From positions 1 to 10,028 of the forward strand of contig CALDMI010000117.1 in NCBI GenBank assembly GCA_937914815.1: 10,028 nucleotides of DNA, read 5' to 3'. Position 1 is the first letter of the stretch; each line of letters begins with the position of its first letter. Source of the DNA: an uncultured Clostridia bacterium. GTDB taxonomy: Bacteria; Bacillota; Clostridia; Oscillospirales; CAG-272. The notes under the pieces are model-generated. The model worked only from the letters and a program-made list of their open reading frames with translations, did no database searches and was not told where the DNA came from. The translations under genes were made by a program, and so were the position numbers. Shown piece by piece: positions 1 to 8,300 of the stretch.

Positions 1-1
1 C

Positions 2-489
2 TCCGGGGACATACGGGACAATGTATTTTTCGGCGAGAGCAGCGCACCAGAGGACGACGAGACCCTCCGCACCTCGCTCTCCGTCTCGCAGGCGGAGGAA
101 TTTGTCGGAAAGCTCCCGGACGGGGTCGACCACCGTGTCGCCCAGCTCGGGCGGAATATGTCCGGCGGGCAGAAGCAGAGGCTCTCGATAGCGCGGGCAC
201 TCGCAAGAAAGCCGGAGATACTCGTATTCGACGACTCGTTCTCCGCGCTCGACTACCGGACGGACGCGGCGCTGCGCCGCGCGCTCACAGAGGAGATGTC
301 CGGGGTTACGAAGATAATCGTGCGCAGAGGATAAGCACGATACGGCACGCGGACAGAATAATCGTACTCGACGAGGGGCGCGCGGTCGGTATCGGGACGC
401 ACGACGAGCTCATGGAGAGCTGTGCCGTCTACCGCGAGATAGCGACCTCGCAGTTAAGCGCCGCAGAGCTCGGTCAGAAGGGGGCGTAA
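2..489 (+). pseudogene. ABC half-exporter, 3' part of NBD, with one-base frameshift
   Basis: This is the end of the ATP-binding domain of a multidrug/lipid-type ABC exporter, cut by the window edge. Frame 2 reads from [12 protein letters not shown] through a canonical signature (MSGGQKQR) and Walker B ([12 protein letters not shown]), then stops at 332-334. One base appears to be missing between 322 and 323. If it is restored, the protein continues through [20 protein letters not shown] and a normal C-terminus to the TAA at 487-489. The subunit is of the degenerate kind: Asp follows the Walker B Asp where Glu is usual, and Gln replaces the switch His. This is well known for one partner of heterodimeric exporters such as TM287/288 or BmrCD. 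The next gene starts three bases later and is its natural partner. The intact reading on both sides of the lesion makes a sequencing or assembly error, or a very recent mutation, more likely than an old pseudogene. The family call is secure; real inactivation is not. Confidence 0.85.
318..334 (+). other. Frameshift site (apparent one-base deletion)
   Basis: The codons for I-I-V end at 322. The next bases should begin GCG-CAG-AGG (A-Q-R of the H-loop) but read CGC-AGA-GGA-TAA. Adding one base after 322, probably a G turning GTGCG into GTGGCG, restores a frame open to 489. There is no long homopolymer here, so a simple slippage artefact is not obvious. Confidence 0.8.
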
Positions 490-495
490 CGAATG
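478..495 (+). promoter_or_regulatory. Ribosome binding site inside the upstream gene's end
   Basis: The purine run AAGGGGG (478-484) lies within the last codons of the upstream half-exporter, about eight bases before the ATG at 493. It fixes the start of the second half-exporter and indicates translational coupling of the two genes. Confidence 0.65.
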
Positions 496-2274
496 GAAAA
501 CAACAATAAATCACGCGGGGTGGACGGCAGAGCCGTGCTGAAAACCGCAACCTACGTAAAATCCGGCGCGGTCTCAATGATAATCGCGCTGATCCTCGCG
601 GCACTGTCTGCCGTGCTCACAATAATAGGTCCCGACAAGGTCGGGGACATCGCAAACGAGATGTCTGACGGGCTTTTCACCGGGATAGACCTCGGGGCTA
701 TCGCAGAGACCGGAATATTCCTTGCTGTGATATACACGCTCAGCGCGGTGTTCGGCTTCATACAACAGTACATTATGGCTACCGTGACGCTCAGAATCTC
801 CTACCGTATGCGCGGCGAACTCTCGGCGAAGATAAACCGCGTCCCGCAGAAGTATTTCAACGAAAACTCGCAGGGAGACATACTCAGCCGTATCACAAAC
901 GACGTCTCGACCCTGCAGCAGGGGCTCACAAACAGCCTGCCGACGATAATATCCGCCGCGACGCAGTTTATCGGCTGTCTTATCATGATGTTTGTGACCG
1001 AGTGGCGGCTCGCGCTGATATCCCTCGGCATAACTCTCGGCGGAATTGTTCTGACGGTTCTCATAATGTCGCGCTCACAGAAGTATTTCATAGCTCGGCA
1101 GAAGAGCCTCGGCGAGCTGAACGGCTATATTGAGGAGATGTACTCCGGTCACGATGTCGTCCGTATCAGCCGGGCGGGAGACGAGGTCGGCGCGGGATTT
1201 GACAGGCTGAACGGCGAGGTCTATGACGCGAACTGGCGCTCACAGTTCCTCTCCGGGCTCATGCAGCCGCTCATGAACGTTATCGGCAACGTCGCGTATG
1301 TCGCCGTCTGTGTTGTGGGTGCCGCGCTCGCGATACAGGGGACGATAGAGTTCGGCGTCATAATCTCGTTTATACTCTACGTAAGGCTCTTCACCTCGCC
1401 CCTTACGCAGATAGCGCAGGGTATGACAAATCTGCAGACCGCGTCTGCCTCCGCGAAGCGGATATTCGACTTCCTCGGCAGCGAGGAGCTGTCCGACGAG
1501 AGCGACAAGACGGAGACTCTCCCCTCGGTGCGCGGCGACGTGGAGTTCTCGCACGTAAAATTCAGCTATCCCGACTCGCCGGACAAGATAATAATCAAGG
1601 ACTTCTCCGCCGATATTCACGCCGGGGAGAAGGTCGCGATAGTCGGTCCCACGGGAGCCGGAAAGACCACGATGGTTAACCTGCTCATGCGCTTCTTCGA
1701 GATAAACAGCGGAAGCATAAAGATAGACGGCGTCCCCATTTCGGATATGAAGCGGGAGGATGTGCATAAGCTCTTCGGCATGGTGCTCCAGGACACATGG
1801 CTCTTTGAGGGGACGGTGCGCGAAAATCTCGTCTACAACATGGAGGGGATAAGCGACGGGGACCTCGAGCGGGTCTGCCGCGTATGCGGGCTGTCTCAAT
1901 TCGTGCACACACTGCCCGACGGGTTTGACACCGTGCTCTCCGAGAGCACGACCATCTCCGCGGGGCAGCGACAGCTCATGACGATAGCGCGCGCAATGCT
2001 CCAGAACGCGCCGATGCTCATCCTCGACGAGGCGACATCCTCTGTCGACACGAGAACTGAACTTCTGATACAGCGGGCTATGGATAAGCTGACGGAGGGA
2101 CGCACAAGCTTTGTTATTGCGCACAGGCTCTCGACAATCAGAAACGCCGACCTGATACTCGTTATGCGGGACGGAGACGTTATAGAGAGTGGGACGCACG
2201 ACGAGCTGATGGCGAAGGGCGGCTTCTACTCCGAGCTCTACAACAGTCAGTTTGACAACGCGCAGTCGGCGTAA
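493..2274 (+). CDS. ABC half-exporter, heterodimer partner (TMD-NBD fusion)
   Basis: This 593-residue protein has the standard length and order of a type IV (B-family) ABC exporter half. About six membrane segments occupy residues 27-305 (roughly 27-49, 70-95, 148-170, 171-192, 252-282 and 285-305), and the ATPase domain spans about 348-585. Visible motifs are Walker A GPTGAGKTT (385-393), the Q-loop Gln433, the signature ISAGQ (488-492), Walker B LILDE with catalytic Glu513, the D-loop SSVD (516-519) and the switch His544. The signature lacks the LSGGQ consensus, whereas the Walker and switch residues are canonical. That is the expected complement of the upstream subunit, so the pair should form one membrane heterodimer with one hydrolytically competent site. 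The ATG at 493 follows the upstream stop by three bases and has a good ribosome binding site. The substrate cannot be read from sequence; drug or lipid efflux is typical of relatives. An open frame on the opposite strand is codon-register noise. Confidence 0.95.
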   Translation: MENNNKSRGVDGRAVLKTATYVKSGAVSMIIALILAALSAVLTIIGPDKVGDIANEMSDGLFTGIDLGAIAETGIFLAVIYTLSAVFGFIQQYIMATVTLRISYRMRGELSAKINRVPQKYFNENSQGDILSRITNDVSTLQQGLTNSLPTIISAATQFIGCLIMMFVTEWRLALISLGITLGGIVLTVLIMSRSQKYFIARQKSLGELNGYIEEMYSGHDVVRISRAGDEVGAGFDRLNGEVYDANWRSQFLSGLMQPLMNVIGNVAYVAVCVVGAALAIQGTIEFGVIISFILYVRLFTSPLTQIAQGMTNLQTASASAKRIFDFLGSEELSDESDKTETLPSVRGDVEFSHVKFSYPDSPDKIIIKDFSADIHAGEKVAIVGPTGAGKTTMVNLLMRFFEINSGSIKIDGVPISDMKREDVHKLFGMVLQDTWLFEGTVRENLVYNMEGISDGDLERVCRVCGLSQFVHTLPDGFDTVLSESTTISAGQRQLMTIARAMLQNAPMLILDEATSSVDTRTELLIQRAMDKLTEGRTSFVIAHRLSTIRNADLILVMRDGDVIESGTHDELMAKGGFYSELYNSQFDNAQSA

Positions 2275-2280
2275 AGACAA

Positions 2281-2327
2281 AAAAACAAAAATTGGGGACT
2301 GTCCGAGAAATCGGGCAGCCCCCTTTT
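2281..2327. terminator. Bidirectional intrinsic terminator between convergent genes
   Basis: GGGG-A-CTGTCCGA (2294-2306) pairs with TCGGGCAGCCCC (2311-2322) around a GAAA tetraloop, with one bulged A and one G-T wobble. On the plus strand it is followed by CTTTT, ending the exporter operon. On the minus strand it is followed by AATTTTTGTTTTTTTG, a strong U-tract ending the GH95 gene, although there the wobble becomes a C-A mismatch. Confidence 0.75.
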
Positions 2328-2350
2328 CCGCCGCCGGAAGACGGCGGAAA
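2325..2350. terminator. Second perfect hairpin downstream of the GH95 gene
   Basis: Perfect 9-bp arms TTTCCGCCG and CGGCGGAAA enclose an 8-base loop, beginning 12 bases after the GH95 stop codon. The minus-strand 3' flank is not U-rich, so this is probably an accessory stem that shields the transcript's 3' end. On the plus strand a T5 tract follows after seven bases, giving at best a weak backup terminator for the exporter operon. Confidence 0.45.
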
Positions 2351-2361
2351 TATACGGTTTT

Positions 2362-5300
2362 TCAGTTGTTCCCTGCGGCGCTGCACCATGCGGCGAGGGC
2401 GGCAAGGTATGCGGGAGTTTCACCCGTGCGACTCATGGCGCGGATGTAGGCATCAAGGCTGTACTCCGTCACCGTATCTCCGGCGCGGACAGTGAGCGTC
2501 CCGCGCATTGCGGCGATGTCGCCGACGCGGAAGACTATCTTCGAGCCTGTATCCTCTCCGTCTGCATGCGAGACGGTGTAGGTCTCTGTTCTTTCGCCGA
2601 GGGTTATTGTTACCTCGCCCTCGAAGTTGTCAGAGAGGTAGAACACAAATCCGGGGTTTGCCGCGAGGTCAAGAGATGCGGCGATGATATTTCCCTTCAC
2701 CGGTGAGACGGTGTCGACGGGGGTCCATGCGGGAGTTTCATATCCTGCGAGGAGCTCCTCTACCTTTTCCGCGACGGCGGCATCCGGCTCGCCGTACTTT
2801 CCGTTCACGCTGAAGAATACCGACGCGTGGCGCAGATAATCAAGGTAGGAGAGGACAAGCGCGCGGTCCGCACCTCCGTCAAGGGCGGAGGCGGCAACGT
2901 CGGCAACGGATATCGTCTCGCTGTATGTGTCGCCGGTCGAGAGGGTCATATCAAATGTGAACTGCCGCATAAGCTCATGCGGAGCAAGGGCGGGGTCAAA
3001 TGTGAAGTACCCGCCGTCCGCGGTGAGCGTTATATCCGTGCCGCGGAGGGCGACGGAGGTTATATATCCGTCATCGGCAACGCGGAGGGTAAATCCGAAG
3101 CCCGGTGAGAGGGTGAGCACGCCGGACGCCTTCTTCTCGCTCGACGAGAGGGTCGCTCTGTATGTCACATCGGCGCCCGCGGGGAGCGGAGATGTCACAT
3201 CGAAGATGTAGATATAGGTTCCGAACGCGGCACCCGTGTATGAATTTTCGGGTATTTCTCCGGAGAGCCACGTCTCGCTCGTCTGTCTGTCACCGTAGTC
3301 CCATGTAACGGTGGCGAGGCGGGATTTTTCCGCCACGGCGGCGACAGAAACCGACGCCGATGTGCCGGGGTAAGTCCTCTTCGCTATCTTCGCGACGGTT
3401 ACGCCGGTGACACCGGAATCAACCGATGAGAAGAGAGGCGCGCCGGTTATTTCATAGAGGGTATCTCCGGTTGCGTATATACCGTTCTTCAGGGTGAAGC
3501 CGTAATATGCGCCGCCGGATATTGTCATACCGAAGTAGGAGCCCGTATCAGCCGCCTTTGAGGAGACGGAGAGTCCGGAGCCGGTATTCGTGGTATACGC
3601 CGTGCAGTTTATAAGAGTTCCCTTTGCCGAAATCTTTGACTCTGTATCGCGGTAGAAAACAGATGCGTTGGAGACGGTTACACCGAGGGTCGCGTTCTTC
3701 ACTACCGGGCTGTTGCTCGAACCTATGTAAATAAGTCCTCTGCCGGATTTCGTAAGCTCATATTTTCCTCCGTCGACCGTGAGATTCGCGCCCCAGAAAA
3801 GCGAGAGTATCACGTCCTTCGTCGAGAGGTTATCACCCGTGACGGAGTCGCCGCCGTTCGGGTTATAGGCTCCGACATTCGCCGTCGAGCCGCCCGCCTG
3901 ACGGAGGAGGTAATTACTGCCCTTTGTGCCTATCACCTGTCCGCCGGGGAGCGACGAATAGAGGTTCACGATAGCCGTGCAGTTTATAAATATGAGATAG
4001 AAGGTATCCGAATTTTCGGTAAGCGTATGACCGTGGAGATCAAGATTAAGCGTCTTTCCGGGGATATTCTGAAGATCAACGTGCCCGGAGAGTGTTATAT
4101 CGCGAAGGAGGGTCACGGTCATATTCGACTTCATGCCCGAAAGGACCGCGCGGAGCGCGGTGCTGTCCTCTGCCGCCGTGCCGTGACGGTACAGCTCAAT
4201 ACTGTCTCCGGTCTTTACTACGAAGACGAACGGATTCTCACCCTGCTCTATCGCCGCTATCACCTGCTCTGCCAGCTGAACTGCCGCCGAGACGGTGGAC
4301 GCCGAAGCGCGGTAATCCGCGAGGGTGAGCCTGAGGGACTCTGCCTGGCTGTCCGCGAGGAAGCGAAGCTCGCTGTCCTCTATTCCCGCGTCGCGCAGGG
4401 CGTCAAGTCTCTCTGCCGTGTCGAGAAGATCGGACTTATCGACGACGGTCGCCGCGGGACCCGCGGTGCAGGTTATCTCATAGAGAGACGCCGCCGCGGT
4501 TGGCGCTGTCTCGCCGTCAAACTTTATAGTATGGTTGAATGTAATTCTTATCGCGCTCGCGGTTATGCCCATAAGGTTGAAGTCTGTATGGGTCGCCGAG
4601 ACGGTAAGCGGCACATCGCGCGCCACGGTTATCCATGTATCTCCCGCGAGGACGGAGACGGTGGTCTTATCGCTCCTCGTCGCGAGGACGCCGTCGACCT
4701 TATCCGTATTCGTATTGCGGAAGTCGTAAACCGAGAGAGTGTAGAGCGGCATCGCCGACGGGAGGGTTATCTCAAGGGTGAACGGTCCCTCCTTGTTATC
4801 GAAGAAGCCGAAGCGGGAGGTCGTGGAGGTCGTGTCGCCGTCGAAGAGCTTCGTTACGTCCCCTGTCGACGGGTGAACCGTCTTATCGGTGGTTACCGTC
4901 ACGCGGGAGTCCGGAGTATCGAGAAGCGCGTTGCTACCCGGTATCTCATTGGAGCTTGTTCCGGAGCAGGTTATCTCATAGAGAGATATTCCCGATGTGT
5001 AGTTGGTATTCACCATCGTCAGGCGGATCTTGTCTGCGCCGACGCCGCCGAGGTCAAAGTCGGCGTAATACATCGTCATGCCGTCGCGGGATACCTTATG
5101 CGCGGCATCGTGCGGTATTGTTTCGCCGGAGTAGAGCGTCGTCCAGACGCCGTTCTTTGCAACCTCTATTTTAAGGTCGCCAACGCGCGAGGTGCTCTCG
5201 CTCGCCTCATTCCAGTCGTATATACGGAGGGTGCCGAGGTTCCATATAGCCTCAAGGTCAACCGTCATCGTCGTATGGTTGCCGGAAACCGACTTCAGGG

Positions 5301-8300
5301 CAAAGCGCCCGGTCGAGGGATGGAAGCTGCCGTCCGTCAGAGTCTGGTAGCCCATTGCCGGAATGTGTATCGGGGTGCTGTCATCGGACGGCACAAAGAG
5401 CTTGCCGGAGAGGATATTCTCCGACGACTCACCGCCGCCGATGGAGAGCGTCGCGCCCGAGCAGGTTATCTCGAAAATGGATATTCCTGCGGTTGCGAGC
5501 TCGCCTGTATTGTTGTTTTCAATGGTTATTCTTATCTTTGTTGCCGCGGCGCCGCCGAGGTCAAAGTCTGTATAATAGGACGCCCATGTCCCGGTCGCCG
5601 CCGCCATTTTACTGCTGTCGTGTTCAAGCGCGCCGCCGTCAACAAGGGTCACCCACTGTCCGGCAATAAACGCCTCTATCTTCGTATCGGTTACGCGGGA
5701 GGTCGCCTCATTTCCGTTCCAGTCGTATATACGGAGGGTGCCGAGGGAGACGAGCCCGCCGAGGTCAAGAGTCATCTCGGTGCGGTTCCCCGCCCCGGCT
5801 TTCAGGGCAAGGCGGCTCGAGCTGTCTATCTTTCCGTCGGTAAGCTTATCATAGCTCATTGTGGAGGAATGTACGGGTGTGCTGTCCGACGACGGCTCAA
5901 AGGTCTTGCCGTCGAGGACATTGTCACTAGTCACGGGGGAGCTTGCTCCTCCCTCACGGACATTATCGAGCTCATAGAGCGCAGACTCTATACCGAAGCC
6001 GCGGCTCACAGTAGAGACGGCGTACTTCGCGCCCTCTATATATCCGTTTCTGACGAGTATTACGGGGTAGCCGCTCTCGGCGAGGAGCTTATACTCCGCG
6101 CTGTCTGCGGTCTTTCTGTAAAGGCGGTACTTTTCTGCGTTATCCCCTGCCTTTACCGTCGCCTGTATCGTTGTGCCGTCTCCGAGGAGGGCTACATCAG
6201 CCTCTTCCACCTCTGAGGTTGTGGCGCGGGGGTTTAAGTAGGCAAGTGTACCGTCGCTCTCATCTCCATTCGCATTGAAGGCGGTGACGCGGAAGGTGGT
6301 TCTCGTGTTCTCTTCCCCTTCTTTTGCGGAGAATGTGAGAGAGGTTCCGTATGTGGTTCCCTCAAGGGTATATGCGGGAGCGTCGCCGACTGCGGTATAT
6401 ACGTTGTAACGGACGCCGTCTGCGCTCGCGTTCCAGCTCACGGTATAGGTACCGAGGGTGGAGGCGTCTACCTTTACTCCGGTTACCGGGGCGGCGTATC
6501 CGCGCTCGGTAAGATTCGATATGATATAGGTCTCACCGGCGACGGCCTCAAAGGATATGAGATTTCCGCTCTCGACGGTGAAGTTCACCTTTCTGCCCGA
6601 GGAGGTTCTTACATTCGCGCCGGATATACCGTTATAGTATACGCGGCAGGTTCCGCCCTTGCCGGATGTGATATTGAAGGTCTTTGCCGCGCCGTTTGCC
6701 CACTCTGCCGCGACGGTGAAGTTACCTCTTGCGACAAGACCGGTGTACGAGCCGTCAGACCATGCGGAGGGGATAGCCGCGAGGGGCTCTATATATCCCG
6801 CGTGGCTCTGCAGGAGCATCTCGGAGACACCGGCGGTGCCGCCGGGGTTACCGTCCACCTGGAACGGCGGGTGAATATCCCAGAGGTTGGTTGCGGTATT
6901 TTCTTTAAGAAGGTTCTTGAAGAGGTCGTACGCGCGCTCACCGTTCTGGACTCTCGCCCAGAGGTTAAGTCTGTGTGCGACGCCCCAACCGGTGGCATTG
7001 TCTCCGCGCTCTGTCAGCGTATATGCCGCGGCGTCAAGCCATGCCGGAGTTGTACCGTTTATGAGGTTTCCGGGATAGAGACCGACGAGCTGTGAGATAT
7101 GGCGGTGCTTATACTCTCCTATATCTCCGTAATAGTTCTCCTCGCGGAACTCCTTGACCTGTCCGGAGTAGCCCACGTTGATGGGGTCGTACTTATCTAT
7201 CTGCTCTTTTATCGTTTTCAGTATGGTTTCGTCATTTTCCGAGATGCCGAGGATAGCCGCCGCAAGGAGAGTGTGATAGTTGTTCGTATATGCGAGCGAC
7301 TGTGCATACGCGGTTCCGGTGGTGTAGTACCACTGTCCGTCCTTGTACTGCTCCGGCGAGTCGGTATTCTTGACAAGGTAGTTTCCGTTCTCGTCAAGTA
7401 TCATGACCTTCGTTAAGAACTTCGCCGATGTGGAGAGGAAGGGATAGGTGACATTCCGGAGAATATCTGTGTCCCCCGTAAACTGGTAGTAATCCCAGAA
7501 CACCTCGCTCATGAAGCCGAGGTTACCCGGGGTGACTGACTCTACGGAATGAGAGCCTATAAGATACGGGAAGCCGTTCGAGAAATACCAGCCGTTGCCG
7601 CCGTCCTCGCCGTTATGCTTATTGTAGTCCGGGTCTTTTGCTATTATGGAGTCGGCGTTTTTCTTCGCCGCCTCTGCATACGCCTCGCTGTACTTCACAT
7701 ACGCCTCGAAGGTCTCGGCAAGGTTCGTGCTGAACGCCGGCCAGTAGTTCATCTCGACATTTATGTTATGCCAGTATCCGGCTCCCCACGGGGAGAGGTT
7801 ATACTGGTTCCACGCGCCCTGCAGGTTTGCGGGAAGCGAGTTCTCACGCGAGGAGGCGATGAGAAGGTATCTTCCGTACTGGAAGTAGAGCGACTCAAGG
7901 TACTTTCCGCCCTCGCCGCGCTTATACCGGCTCACAAGCTCGTCGGTGGTTCTTGTGAAGTCGCTCTCGTCTACGCCGAGGTCAAGGTTCACTCTTCCGA
8001 AGAGGTTCGTGTAATCGTCGGTATGTACCTTCTTTATGTTCTCATACGCCGCCGTATAGTCCATGCCGGAGACACGGTCAAGTATTTTGGTCATATAACC
8101 CGTGACCTTCTCCGACGCGGGGGTGTTGGTCGAGGGGATTTTATTGCTGTTTGACGCGGTAAAGACATTGGAATTGAGCTCGTAATTTGTGCCGAGGGTC
8201 ACGATTACGGTGACATCCTTTCCGCCGGTGACGGTTACGCTGCCCTCATCGGTAACGGTATTGCCGTATATGTCCTTTGCGTTCGGGTTATTCGAGCAGG

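Larger units (their letters stand above)
4465..5931 (-). repeat. Triplicated discoidin/F5-8C-like carbohydrate-binding modules
   Basis: Three tandem modules of about 155 residues lie at 5458-5931, 4960-5421 and 4465-4935. Each opens with N(V/I/A)L, has S(R)(L/F) followed by a TLDLG-type strand and TL(R/S)(I/V)YD(W/F), and closes with KIRIT...GIS(I/L)(F/Y)EITCSG. Copies 1 and 2 are close: both contain LGTLRIYDWN, a YY(T/A)DFDLGG strand and STP(V/I)H near the start. Copy 3 is older and has diverged. The pattern resembles CBM32/F5-8C sandwich folds, which often bind galactose- or GlcNAc-containing glycans. That ligand class is inference. Confidence 0.75.

Noticed and set aside
1240..2280. 346-codon minus-strand open frame opposite the second half-exporter
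   Set aside because: Codon-register shadow of a well-conserved ABC gene; no ribosome binding site or family motif seen.
2292..2495. Small plus-strand frames over the convergent gap
   Set aside because: They run through the terminator hairpins and into the 3' end of the glycosidase, with Arg-rich noise translations.
4465..5931. Repeats considered as a CRISPR array or mobile element
   Set aside because: Copies are about 155-codon in-frame protein modules, not short evenly spaced repeats, and there are no terminal inverted repeats or transposase.
4027..6216. 729-codon plus-strand open frame opposite the glycosidase
   Set aside because: It is in exact codon register with the minus-strand gene, so its stops correspond to rarely used TTA, CTA and TCA codons. 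The translation is Arg/Val-rich with no domain pattern, and the opposing gene is clearly real.
7549..8154. 201-codon plus-strand open frame opposite the GH95 domain
   Set aside because: Same codon-register effect within the catalytic region; no supporting motif.
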